A stretch of 64,000 nt of DNA, from positions 124,001-188,000 of the forward strand of contig OENT01000002.1 of NCBI GenBank assembly GCA_900239685.1, read 5' to 3'. The DNA is from Rotaria macrura. Its lineage: Eukaryota; Rotifera; Eurotatoria; Philodinida; Philodinidae. The translations under genes and the position numbers were made by a program. Below, one piece after another: positions 54,319-64,000 of this stretch (position 1 is the first letter of the stretch; every line of letters starts with the position of its first letter). The notes beneath the pieces were generated by a model. It was not told where the DNA came from. It did not search any database and saw only the letters and a program-made list of their open reading frames with translations.

Positions 54319-54638
54319 CCCAGGAGGATCATTCTGACCGTTGGATCCGATCATGTTTCTATCGAAGTTTCTCTTATCCGACGAAATCCCATCGGATTCC
54401 TGGTTGCGATCCGAGATTCGGATCCCTAGTGTTGGATTTTATCGAATCCTACTATCGGAATCCGATTGGATTTCATCGTATGATAAAGCAGGCCTCCACT
54501 ATTGGGATTAAATGCTAATTCGTACACAAATAAGAAAATAGGTTTCTTCCGTAGGATCCGTTACTGTTTCCACAACCCGGATTCCCATAAGATTTCATCG
54601 GATCCGATCGGATTCGGTATTGGATTCATTCACCTGGG
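54319..54638. mobile_element. CCCAGG-ended word-repeat element 3
   Basis: A 320-bp segment beginning CCCAGGAGGATCATTCTGACC and ending GGATTCATTCACCTGGG, flanked by AA on both sides (54317-54318, 54639-54640). Its interior is dominated by permutations of GGATTCGGATC, ATCGGATTC and TCCGATCGG. It has the same terminal hexamer and 2-bp A/T duplication as elements 1 and 2 but a different internal word. Confidence 0.6.
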
Positions 54639-54685
54639 AAGATTCCACTAGTTATTTTGTCTTGTTTCATTTATTCAAAACCACT

Positions 54686-55046
54686 TAAGCAGACAAATAT
54701 TTGGAAATACGCGTGTAAACATTCAATTGGGATTGCCGATTGTGAGTCATTAACGCTCACTAAAAAAACGCAAGAAACGCGGTTTTTAAGCAGAATCTTC
54801 ACTTTTGGAGCGTGAAAACGGATAAAAATCCTAGTTCTGAGCATGAAAACTCAAAATCATTCGACAACTTAGCAGTCGATGCATTTAAACCATCAGAATT
54901 AGAATTTTTATCCGTTTTCACGCTCCAAGTGAAAATTCTGCTTAAAAACCGCGTTTCTTGCGTTTTGTTAGTGAGCGTTAATGACTCACAGTCAGGGTTC
55001 TCAATTGAATTTTAAAACGCGTTTTTCCAAATGTTTGTATGCCTAG
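54686..55046. mobile_element. Foldback MITE, about 360 bp
   Basis: Two long imperfect inverted arms of about 130-150 bp flank a short unique centre near 54835-54895. Matching landmarks include TTTGGAAATACGCG, GTGAGTCATTAACGCTCACT, CGCAAGAAACGCGGTTTTTA and GGAGCGTGAAAACGGATAAA on one side, each with its reverse complement on the other. A frame crosses the right arm (54812-55015) but is a by-product of the palindrome. A target duplication could not be settled. Confidence 0.75.
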
Positions 55047-55210
55047 GCACCAAAAGAAAAACAAGAAAACATATATTAATGCTCGAAAGCATGATATCGA
55101 AATCTGATTCATTCGAGGTAGCGTTGCATAGATATTTCTTATTATAAAATACAAGTATAATGCTATAGACAGATACTTCTTTCGAAGGATAAACATTGTT
55201 TACTGAATAA

Positions 55211-55458
55211 TGATATTGCAGCTAGTATTTCAAAGATCTTAAGTTTATTTTCATATGAGCGTTCAATAGAATTTTTTACGTTGCGGGTTTGGGTTGTGCT
55301 GTAATGGTTGTGTTTATGCTGTTTTGTATTGTTTTCGTTTTGTTTTGTGTTATGTATTGTGTTTATGTTTGTTGGTATATCTGATGATGACCACATAGTT
55401 GGTCGAAAGCTCATATGAAAATAAACTTAATATCTTTGAAATACTAGCTGCAATAAAT
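55211..55458. mobile_element. Small inverted-end element with hammerhead-like core
   Basis: Nearly identical segments of about 46 bp in inverted orientation (55215-55260 and 55410-55455, with landmarks GCAGCTAGTATTTCAAAGAT and TTATTTTCATATGAGC) enclose a GT-rich centre. Just before the right copy, CTGATGA (55381-55387), a perfect 5-bp stem GACCA/TGGTC and GAAA (55405-55408) match the hammerhead ribozyme core order. One extra U precedes the stem, and no clear stem III or cleavage site is seen. Hammerheads are known in Penelope-like retroelements and retrozymes, so this may be a decayed retroelement end. Confidence 0.45.
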
Positions 55459-56308
55459 CTTCATTATTTACATACTTACGTATGCCCATGAATCAAAATT
55501 TGTCGTTGTATACTAATGCTAAGAATTCAAATCAGAAAACCCGTGAATTAAAAATGCAAGATTTACATATAGTTATAAACTGGGAGTGAAACATATTACT
55601 TTGACAAAAAACCAATTGTATGTGAATGGGATTGTCTTAGGTTAGATTCGGTCTCCATCTCCTAGAAATCCTATACTTTTTTCCGAAAGAGAAAAAATTC
55701 TCAGAAGTTTGCTAGTTCTAACTCGAATAATTTTATTTCGTCAGTAAAACCTATAGAATTCGACCAAACGTTTTAATACTATGTGTATAATGCTATGAAT
55801 TGATTTCTTTTTTTTGGTCATACCGGTGTATTTATATCATGGAGCTGTAGTAAAATAATTGGCTAATAGATGCTATGAGATTTCTTAAATCAATCAACGT
55901 TTTCTCAATATTCCTGTACCCTGTCAAAATGATATAGCTGTCTTATACATGAGTAAAGATAATCAAGCAAATATCTGAACAACTAAAATATTTTTACTGT
56001 TACATGATAAGAACAAAAATATGTGATATTTTTCCTTGTCACCAGTTAGGGGATCCTCATTCCCTACTTTGTTCTATGCAGGAATCAGTAAACTAGATAT
56101 TAGTTTAAAATTTTCGAAAGTCTTCCCTTTAAAGTAGCTGCATTGAGTACCAAGCCGTAAAAGATGTGTTTTTGTTTCTTTTACGCATGAGTTGATATTT
56201 ACTTTTTTTTTACAAACAGTACAGAGACCAAATATGGCCTTTTAGTCTTCTTATCTGTCTGTGACATGAAGAGGACAAGTTTTTTAGGTCCTGGCTTGGA
56301 AAAAGTCA
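55459..56308. other. Spacer, nothing recognised
   Basis: 850 bp of A/T-rich sequence with no supported frame, repeat or RNA gene. Confidence 0.5.
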
Positions 56309-57412
56309 CCCTAGTAGTTGCGGTGTAAGCCGTACGGCTCAGCCGCCGTTGCAGTCGATTTTCTTAGAAGCTCAGCCGTCGCCGCCATCAAATTCCCGAT
56401 AATTTAAAGTACTGAACAGCAGTCGCTGTATTAGAAAACCAAGTTCAGCCGCTCCCGCCGCCACAAGAATAATTTTCGATAATAGAAATCGCCACCATTG
56501 ATATTTTTACGAATGTGATCAAAAATTTTTCCTTTCCTCTCATCTCAAATTTTGAATAAGTCATACACTGTTTTCACAAAAGAGATGAAAAGCAGAAGAT
56601 ATTCTGTGTTTCCAGAAGAAAAAAAAAACAAACACCTTCACACGAACCTAAAGCTATTTTAGTCATTGATATTCGTATAGCTTTGATCTATAGTATCGCT
56701 TGTTTACTTATACATTTAATTATATAGGCTAGCATTTGTGTAATATTAATATTCGTATTATTTTCAGACTATATTACTATTTTTTTTTTGTTTTTATACT
56801 TTATTCTAGTCTTATGTTTTGATATGTGCATAGTTTGTGATACTCGTTTGTCTTGATACTCTTTATCTATTTTTTCATTGTATCATAACAAAAAATATAG
56901 TTCTTTCATAAATTCTATTTTTAAAATGGCAGTAAACAGGGATTGAAATAAATAGAAACAGCTCAACAAAAAACTTATCAATATGAAACTCAGCCGCCGC
57001 CATGCAAAGACTTATAAATATTGGCTTGCGCCGCCACCATGAAAAATAAATTTCAAGTTATATAGCCGCCGCCGAGGAATGGCTTACTAATTTAGATTGC
57101 CGGCCGCTGAGAACCGTAAAAAATTCAAACTTTATATGAGCCGCCGTCGTTCTAACCAGGGGCGTACCGACCGGGGGGGGGGAGTGGGGGGGCGTAAAGC
57201 CCCCCCTGCTTTTGAAAATTTTGTGTTTTTGGTACAAAAAAATTGAAAAAGAGCTCTTTTCTGTGGACTTTAGTTGCTGAATTGATATGAATAAAGACCT
57301 TACGCCCCCCCTGCTTTTGAAATATTGAGATGGGGGGTCGTTACGCCCCCCCCCTGCTCTCGAGACTTCGGTACGCCCCTGGTTCTAACCTTCGGCTTAC
57401 ACCTCTACCTGG
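56309..57412. mobile_element. GCCGCC word-repeat element (probable CCCAGG family), with nested MITE
   Basis: The left end CCCTAGTAGTTGCGGTGTAAGCCG faces a reverse-strand right end CCAGGTAGAGGTGTAAGCCG; both share GGTGTAAGCCG. Internally, GC-rich words (CAGCCGCCGCC and variants) recur at the two sides, with ordinary A/T-rich sequence in the middle (about 56500-56980). It is about 880 bp once the nested insert at 57157-57381 is discounted. A clean 2-bp duplication is not visible, so membership of the CCCAGG set is tentative. Confidence 0.5.
57157..57381. mobile_element. 225-bp hAT-type MITE nested in the GCCGCC element
   Basis: The termini CAGGGGCGTACCGA / TCGGTACGCCCCTG are perfect inverted repeats flanked by perfect 8-bp duplications GTTCTAAC (57149-57156 and 57382-57389). 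CAGGG ends and an 8-bp duplication are the hAT signature. The interior carries inverted and direct copies of CCCCCCTGCTTTTGAAA and long G runs, with no coding sequence. Confidence 0.88.
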
Positions 57413-59602
57413 TAGAACCTCTGATTCCCCCTCTCGCAAATAGTCCATCTCAAAATATAAGACAAAAGAAATAATTAATTACATGTGATGTTGTATGATG
57501 CTCAATAGGAATTCTATATCAGAGATGTGTGGAGCCGATACCAATAAAATCTTGGTCTCACACATATCTAGTCGGGACGCAATCAGCACCCGGAAAAAAA
57601 TAATTGGTGCGGCAAATCTATCTGGTAAGCCAGAATAAATTACACTGTTTGATTTTTTAATGTTTCGTCCTCCCTGTTGAATCTGATCGGGTTAATTATG
57701 CACTGAAATGTTTCTCGTTCAATTTTCTGCAAAAAAAGGCATCGAGCGTTTTATTGTAGTATCCAAAGGTGCGAATTGGCAAGAGAAATTATGACAAGTA
57801 TCAAAAAAAAGAAAAAATTTAATGTACTTATAAAAGTAAACAAGCTATCTTGTAGGTTTTGCAAAGCTCTACTTTTCGCCAATAAGTACAGAAAGATGCC
57901 AATTGGATTTGAGAGTGGAGGTACTTTATTATTTTTTGCTATTGTTCTAAAAATTGACGATCGTTTCCTCCATACTTTAAGCCACTCGATAAAACAAATA
58001 AAACCTGCTCAAAACTGATCCATTCAAGATGATTATTTTAATCTAAATTAGAAACCAACGTTTAATAATTATAGCCCAGTCTTTAGGGTTTAAAAACAAT
58101 TCTATTTTGTTCAAGCACGTAAGAAAAGTAAAATTTGTTGCTTCACTTGTCAAAATATTTGCCGAAATTTATTAGTTTTATCTTCATTTTGACACTTCTC
58201 ATAATGTCTCTTGATATTTAGTTCCTTTGGATTCTACAATAAAACGTAAATTAGACCCATGAAATTCAACAAAGAGAAAAAATATTAAAATTACAAAGTC
58301 TAATTTATTTTCATCCACCCAATATTTTCCATTAAACTATTCAAAATTCGTAAATTTAAGAAGTATCTTTGATGTGAGGCGATTGAATTCTGCAACATTT
58401 TATTCTAAACCGGAATAGACAATAGAAAGGCTAAAATTAGCTGAACTGAAAAGAACTTAGTCCGAGACACATGTCTAGCCAAGACAAATCACGATTACTA
58501 CAAAAACGGTATTTGATTACTATAAATAGTCGATTGAAATCAAGTAAAAGAGTTTCGGACAGCAATGTCGATTCACTGTAAAACCACATCGATCAGTTAT
58601 AGAAGACACTGTTGCTTCATCAAAAAGCACTTGAAATCGACAGAAAATTCTTCCTCCAAATTATCCAGACTTGACCACATCTTATAACAATTTCGATTTG
58701 GTTTATGAAAAGATTCTTAACTATTTGAGAGCACTCTCGTACTATCAAAAAGATCTAAAAATTTGCTGAAACACTCTTTTATCAAATCGTTCGGACTTTG
58801 CACCTACTTCTTGGCAACTTGGAGTAGTATCGTCTAAGATTGGAGAAAATTAGAAAGCAGTTTTTTATTTTGAATGAGCACTATAGATAATTGAAAAGCC
58901 ATTACCTGCAAATCATCCTCGTATTTAATTATATAGACATGATGTCGAAAATGCAAAAAAAATGAAATATTTCCTCTTGAGACAGAAAAATGAATGTTTC
59001 CATGTGGAAAGCGAAACTGAGATGTTACTTACCAGCATGATAGTCACGGAATGTTCAATTAATGAATCCGTGGTTTAAATAAAAGATCCTTGTGAGCTAT
59101 TTCCTGTTTTTTTCTGTAAGGTAAGAAAGTTTTTAAAATTACGGAATTAATTCTTTTGTCTGTTTCAACAAAGTCAATATTTTTTCGAATGAAGATAGCA
59201 ATGAAACGAAGTTAATAATGCTTATCCATTGAATGATTGGTGATTTTTCTACTTATAATTAAATTACCATGATAAGTAGAGCAGAGGGTACTTCTATGAG
59301 ATATTGAAAAAAACGCTGATCGGGCTAATAGAACGGTAGCATAATACACAAATACATTCAAAATTATTATCTTTGTTTTTCGTTCGCAGAAAAACTAGAA
59401 AAATACCGTACGGTCTCGATCTTTATGTCTACATGGAGAAGTCTATGAATTAAAAACTCAATGTTATGATATATACATGTTGTGAAAATATGAACAGAAA
59501 CAGATGTCACTAATAAGGCATGTCTACTGTTGTCAAAGTAACGGCGATAGTTATGGTAGGACATTGCATACCTTTTGTTCTTTAGTGTTTGACTAATTCA
59601 AA
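57413..59602. other. Intergenic stretch, no gene seen
   Basis: About 2.2 kb. A Lys-rich open frame at 57776-58018 lacks an ATG at its start and resembles nothing known. A short hairpin (AGAGATGTGTGG / CTCACACATATCT) lies at 57521-57569. No further repeat or RNA gene is recognised before the DYNC2I2 start. Confidence 0.5.
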
Positions 59603-62600
59603 ATGAGTGGATCAAATCAAGATGAAACAAATTCTGAATTAAACCGAAAACCAGTCATATTTAATGATGAAACATTACCAGTTATTTCATGTAAAGAAAT
59701 CGTTCAAAAAGATCCTATGTTAGTATTATCTTTAAAAAAATTCGTTTTTAAAATAAACTTCCACTCATATATGTCATGCTATTATAGTCATTCAGTGAAT
59801 GCTAGCGTACAAACTAAATTTGAAGTAGAACTAGCCGATGCACAATGTCAAAGTATCAAACGTAAAGATCGTGAAGTAAGAAGCGATTCTTTTTTTTCTT
59901 TCTAATTCAATAGTATTTGAATACGTACATGTGATTTTCATTTGAACTAGATTCAAGCAGACTTCGACGACAAGCCTGGTTATGATGATATAGAAGTTGA
60001 TGTAAATCATTTTAATCGATTTCTTAGACGTGTTGAACCAGCTGTTTTACATTATCTTGATGATAATTTAGAACGTTCGAATATTCTGCGTAGGTTCTAT
60101 TTTTCTTAAAAAATATCAGGGATGCACCTAGAATTGATCGTAGCGCAAAATCAATAGTATTATGAGAAGTGATTGGCATTCACTCGAATAAACGAAGCTA
60201 TATGTTTTGAATCAGTTGTCGAAAATTGATGCATTAAGTTTGTTACAAGAATAAGATGAGCTGATCATTGATTGAACATTCATCAATCGGAAATGATATT
60301 CGTATGAACTAGAAATTCATAATGAAATGTTGTGAGTTCGAGCTGTACAGCGATAATATAAATTTCAACATCAGACATCTCGTTCATATGCAGAAGAAGA
60401 ATAGGTGTTTGCATTAAGAGAATCTTCGTACTAGCTTTTGGTCAATGGTTCGAAATATATGCCTTCATTATTTAGAATCAAAGTTGAACACTGGAAAAAT
60501 TAACTATGTGTGAAATCATATGAAAGAAATCACCTCAGAATATCTCATGGAAAACTAACTGTGACTTATGGAAGATTTCCTCTAGTTTTATTTCACATTT
60601 AACTTTTCGAACATTCTCAATATAGATTTATATAATGTTTGTCTTTAAAAAAATTATCTAGGACAAATAAAAATGAGACACACAGGTGATGATACAGCAC
60701 AAGAATTGTTTACATTGACTTATCCAGACATTTTAATGGATAAAGATATTAAAATCACAAGTTTATCTTGGTCAGCTAATGGCTCATCGGTTTTTGTTGG
60801 TTATGGAAGTACATCACATGAGGGTTTATGTATGCATAAAGGTACGGTATGTTCATGGAATATTGAACGGTACAAGATAAATCCCAACAAACCTGACATG
60901 AATGTTGAAACAAGTACATGCGTTACAGCAATCGCTTGTCATCCAGAGAAGCCAGGCATTGTAGCCGCTGGTCTTTACAATGGTATGTTAATTTTACAAG
61001 AGATTTTTAGTCTTTCGAATTTTCTATTGCAAGGTGAAATACTTGTTTGGGATTTTCGTGAACCAGATTCCTTAATTGCTCGAATTTTGGAACGACAAGA
61101 TTTACATCGAGATTCGATCACATCACTTCAATGGATGCGTGAACCGAAATTATCAAAGAAGAAATTTATTGTAAATATTTCTAGTTTTTTCGTACCGATA
61201 CATTTTTTAAGTTAATTAAGTAACATTTTAATCGTTTCACAGCTTGTATCAACAAGTCAAGATGGCAAAATTCTTCTTTGGAATCCATTACCTAGCAAAA
61301 ATAATTTAAAATTAACTGATGCTTATTTTGTTGCTACCAGAGCAGGTAGTAGTAAATCATCTGGAAAACCAATGGGAGGTATGAAAAATTTACTGATCAT
61401 ATTAAAGATATCTTTTAGCAACTGAAAAGAAGCTAGAGAATGTAGGAGTGTCAATCTGTGTGACGATCCTTATACAGTGATTGTATAGATTTATAAAAAT
61501 ATTTATATAACGAGTAGTCTATATTGGCGGCTTCAAGATTAATGAAATTTACAACAAAATTGATAACGACTTCTCATCAGTGAAAAATCTAAAAAAGATG
61601 TTCATTTATTCTGAGTTTCTCCTTTCAATATTCGCATAAGTCTTGTAGAGACAGACAAATAGAGATCTATCAATAGCTCGAAGAATTGAATAAACTGGTA
61701 TGATTAAAATAATGCAAATGTCTTCTTACAAAAACTGAATGTAAATAAGCAGTTGATAATTTATTCACAGCTATCATGCAATATCTTTTACTCATGCATA
61801 TATATTTGTATGTAATGATCGGTTTATATATTATTGAAATCTATTTAGTTACAACTGTTACATTCAATAACGAAGATTCGGAAACATTTATTTTCGGTTG
61901 TGACTCAGGACTTTTATATAAAGGTTCACTGAATTCTGTACAATCAGTTCAATCACGTAAGTTGATAGAATTCAATGTCATCATCATAGGTTTTCCCATA
62001 CATTTGATATAATAGGTGAAGAAGGACTCACTGATATGACTGTACAACCTAAGAATCCAATAACAATGTCTTATCAATGTCATGATAGTCCTATTTATTC
62101 TGTAAGTTTTTCTCCTTTCAATCGACATCTATTTCTGACAAGTGCGCATGACGGACAAGTTCGAATTTATTCACAACTTTTTGTAAGAAACCGATACGAA
62201 AATTTTTTCTTTTGCAATATGAATTGATTTATTTCTTCAGCCAAATTTTGGACGTTGTTTTGCACCAGGACAAGGCGCAATATATACTTGTCGTTGGTCA
62301 CCAGCACGTCCACTTGTTTTAGCCGCTGGAAGTGAGCATGGCGGAACATTAATTTATGATCTTGAACCACAAGAGGGTGCTCCCGAAAGTCTTATACCTT
62401 CAATACCTGCCCAAGAATTACCATCATCAGATAAACGATCATCAATTATTTGTTTGGAATTCAATCATAAAACGTAAGAACTATGAATCTCAAGGTCATG
62501 TTTATAAAATTCGTTTTGTTGTTTTCTATTGTAGTCCAAATATTTTGGCATGTGGTGATAGTGCAGGTGCAATAATGATTTGGAAGTTAGCAGAACGATT

Positions 62601-62667
62601 CACAACCGCATTAAACGATGAAATAGAAAATTTACAAATATTAGCTTCAAGTTTTGGTGACGTTTGA
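59603..62667 (+). CDS. DYNC2I2: Dynein-2 intermediate chain 2 (WDR34)
   Basis: WD-repeat intermediate chain of cytoplasmic dynein-2, the retrograde motor of intraflagellar transport, so the organism builds cilia. Ten exons: 59603-59718, 59788-59875, 59951-60089, 60662-60982, 61034-61170, 61243-61378, 61849-61956, 62016-62182, 62241-62473, 62535-62667. Total 1,578 nt, 525 aa; human is 536 aa. The N-terminal region has NASVQTKFEVELADAQCQ, like the light-chain-binding Q-T motifs of human WDR34, then HFNRFLRRVEPAVLHYL. The propeller blades include ITSLSWSANGSSVFVGYG, VAAGLYNGEILVWDFREPD, TFIFGCDSGLLYKGSLNS, PIYSVSFSPFNRHLFLTSA, DGQVRIYSQLF and LACGDSAGAIMIWKLAERF. The first exon uses a GTTAGT donor; the intron 60983-61033 is 51 nt. 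An AATAAA lies at 62743-62748, beyond which the neighbouring minus-strand gene ends. Confidence 0.94.
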
Positions 62668-62818
62668 AATGAATTTTATTTATCTTGTTGTTTTTGCATC
62701 GCTACGGCTAGTCCGTGTATGTGTATTTTTTGTGTAAAATGGAATAAAATAAATGCACAAAAAAAAATACAATTAAAACTTTATGGTTGAAAGACAGTCT
62801 CTTAACTACGTCCCTCTT

Positions 62819-63597
62819 CTAAACTGCCGATGATGATCGATCGCGATAATTTCGAAATTCACTTGCTGCACGTTTATGATGACAATGACATTTTTTTCGT
62901 TCCATATCTTGCAATCGAAAATAACTTTCAGCTTCAAGACGAAGACGTCGTTCACGAAATAAATCTTTTAAACGTTGCTCATCAGCTTCATCATGTTTAA
63001 GTTGCTACAGTAGAAAAAAAAATTTCTATTTAATTAAACAAAATCGTTTCCACGTACATGTACAACTAATGAATTGAATGTTCGTTTGTGTCCCCGTTGC
63101 TTATCATGATAATGTCCACCATAGTTTACAAACGGTGGACGATTTTCGAAATCTTGTTCATCTTTTGTTAAATCGCATAGAGCATATGGTGTTTTAATAG
63201 CTAATGATATTCAAATAAATAATATCAATAAGCATTTCATGATGATTTAATAATTACCATGTTTAGTTTTTTTCTTCATAAAATTATTCCAATTACAACT
63301 ATTTGATGTTCGTTTGGATGGAACAGTTCTCGGTCGATTCGAAGATCCTGATTCGATAGGTTTTGGTGGTAAACGAGAACATCGTTTCTCATATCGAATA
63401 GTGGACGCAGATGATTGTTGTTGTCTTCGTTGTGCTTCTCTTAAACAATTTTCACATGGACGTGAATTTGCTGATGTATACTGACTTTGAATACGAAATA
63501 TGTATGGATCGTCATAAATGAAACGTGGGCAAAACTGACAACATTTTGCACGTCTTTTATGTTCATATATCGTACTTTGTGGTGAAAGATTTGCCAT
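62819..63597 (-). CDS. Uncharacterised 222-aa Arg/Cys-rich protein
   Basis: Three exons, 63597-63258, 63200-63058 and 63004-62819, join in phase to 669 nt. The start MANLSPQSTIYEHKRR is the first ATG of the frame. The N-terminal part has KCCQFCPRFIYDD and SRPCENCLRE, two CxxC pairs that could bind zinc. The middle part reads TPYALCDLTKDEQDFENRPP then FVNYGGHYHDKQRGHKRTFN. The C-terminal part is a charged helix rich in Arg/Glu (RLKDLFRERRLRLEAESYF) ending with KKCHCHHKR. I do not recognise the family. The codon use and clean splice sites indicate a real gene. It converges on DYNC2I2 with 151 bp between stop codons, so their 3' UTRs may overlap. A ciliary role is possible from the neighbour alone and is not shown by sequence. 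Confidence 0.7.
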
Positions 63598-64000
63598 ATT
63601 CTCTACGATAGTAGTTAGAATGTAATATAACTTAATACTAAAAAGAAAAAAACCTCAATGGCAAAACCACACGAACGTGTAATTCTTCATTTTGCGTGGT
63701 GTGTTGTTCTTGTCAGCAACCGAAAGGAGGAAAGCGATTTTGAATGCCAATGAAAAAAAAAGATGTCAGACGATGATTAGTTATATTTAATATTTAAAAT
63801 TCTACTCAAAATAGAATGATATCAAGAGAAATTTCGTTGCATGCAAGCAATAGTACCGTTTAGTAACGATGGATTGTAATGAAAGTCAATAAATTCATCA
63901 CATGAGTTCTTAAGTTATTGACTATGTCCTGAAATCGTTTGCAAACCATGTGAATCTTATTACTCGTGTAGTGAAAAGTATTATCAAATGAAGAACGACA
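63598..64000. other. Upstream region of the 222-aa gene
   Basis: 403 bp beyond the start codon of the minus-strand gene. It presumably contains that gene's promoter. No TATA box, coding frame or repeat is evident. Confidence 0.5.

Noticed and set aside
54812..55015. 67-codon plus-strand frame
   Set aside because: It crosses the right arm of a foldback MITE and is a by-product of the palindrome.
55163..55414. 83-codon Asn/Thr-rich minus-strand frame
   Set aside because: It overlaps the inverted-end hammerhead-like element; its composition reflects the GT-rich centre.
57776..58018. 80-codon Lys-rich plus-strand frame
   Set aside because: It begins at TTG rather than ATG, has no splice context and no known similarity.
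1..64000. tRNA, rRNA, CRISPR and bacterial operon features
   Set aside because: No tRNA box patterns, rRNA-like blocks or regularly spaced repeats were seen; the sequence is a eukaryotic nuclear locus.

Overview
The window is animal nuclear DNA: strongly A/T-rich by eye, with multi-exon genes, GT-AG introns mostly 50-130 nt long (a few reach 0.7-1.7 kb), and AATAAA-type 3' ends. I rebuilt exon chains by hand from splice sites. For six complete genes, and for the USP34 chain from its second exon onward, the summed exon lengths divide by three, which is a useful internal check. The compact introns, A/T richness, coding style and many short non-autonomous DNA transposons fit a rotifer, most likely a bdelloid. 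That assignment is inference; no ribosomal or mitochondrial marker is present.

Layout. 1404-1849 (-) holds two exons of a probable RhoGEF whose remainder is not found. About 2.4-25.3 kb (+) is a USP34-type giant deubiquitinase (21-22 exons, about 4,050 aa). 25.8-34.6 kb (+) is MROH1, a HEAT-repeat protein. 35.1-38.2 kb (+) is GPATCH1, a spliceosome-associated G-patch protein. 39.6-41.8 kb (+) is a one-domain six-TM voltage-gated cation channel resembling CatSper pore subunits. 42.7-46.8 kb (-) is LMBRD1, the lysosomal cobalamin exporter. Divergent from it at 47.2-48.4 kb (+) is a secreted protein with an eight-cysteine N-terminal domain fused to a hedgehog-type Hint (Hog) autoprocessing domain. 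59.6-62.7 kb (+) is DYNC2I2/WDR34, the dynein-2 intermediate chain. It ends tail to tail with an unrecognised 222-aa gene (62.8-63.6 kb, -).

Between 48.4 and 59.6 kb lies a gene-poor, transposon-rich island: a broken pogo/Tigger-like transposase, foldback and hAT-type MITEs, a hammerhead-like inverted element, a poly-G tract with an N gap, and a set of elements with CCCAGG...CCTGGG ends. Three of that set have 2-bp A/T target duplications and interiors built from reshuffled copies of one short word (CGTATACGG or GGATTCGGATC), and a likely fourth is built from GCCGCC. Further hAT-like MITEs with 8-bp target duplications sit in introns of USP34 and MROH1.

The genes are unrelated housekeeping or ciliary/lysosomal loci and do not form a pathway. 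The points most worth following are the Cys-rich/Hint fusion protein, the CCCAGG word-repeat elements, and a sperm-channel-like gene in what may be a male-less lineage.
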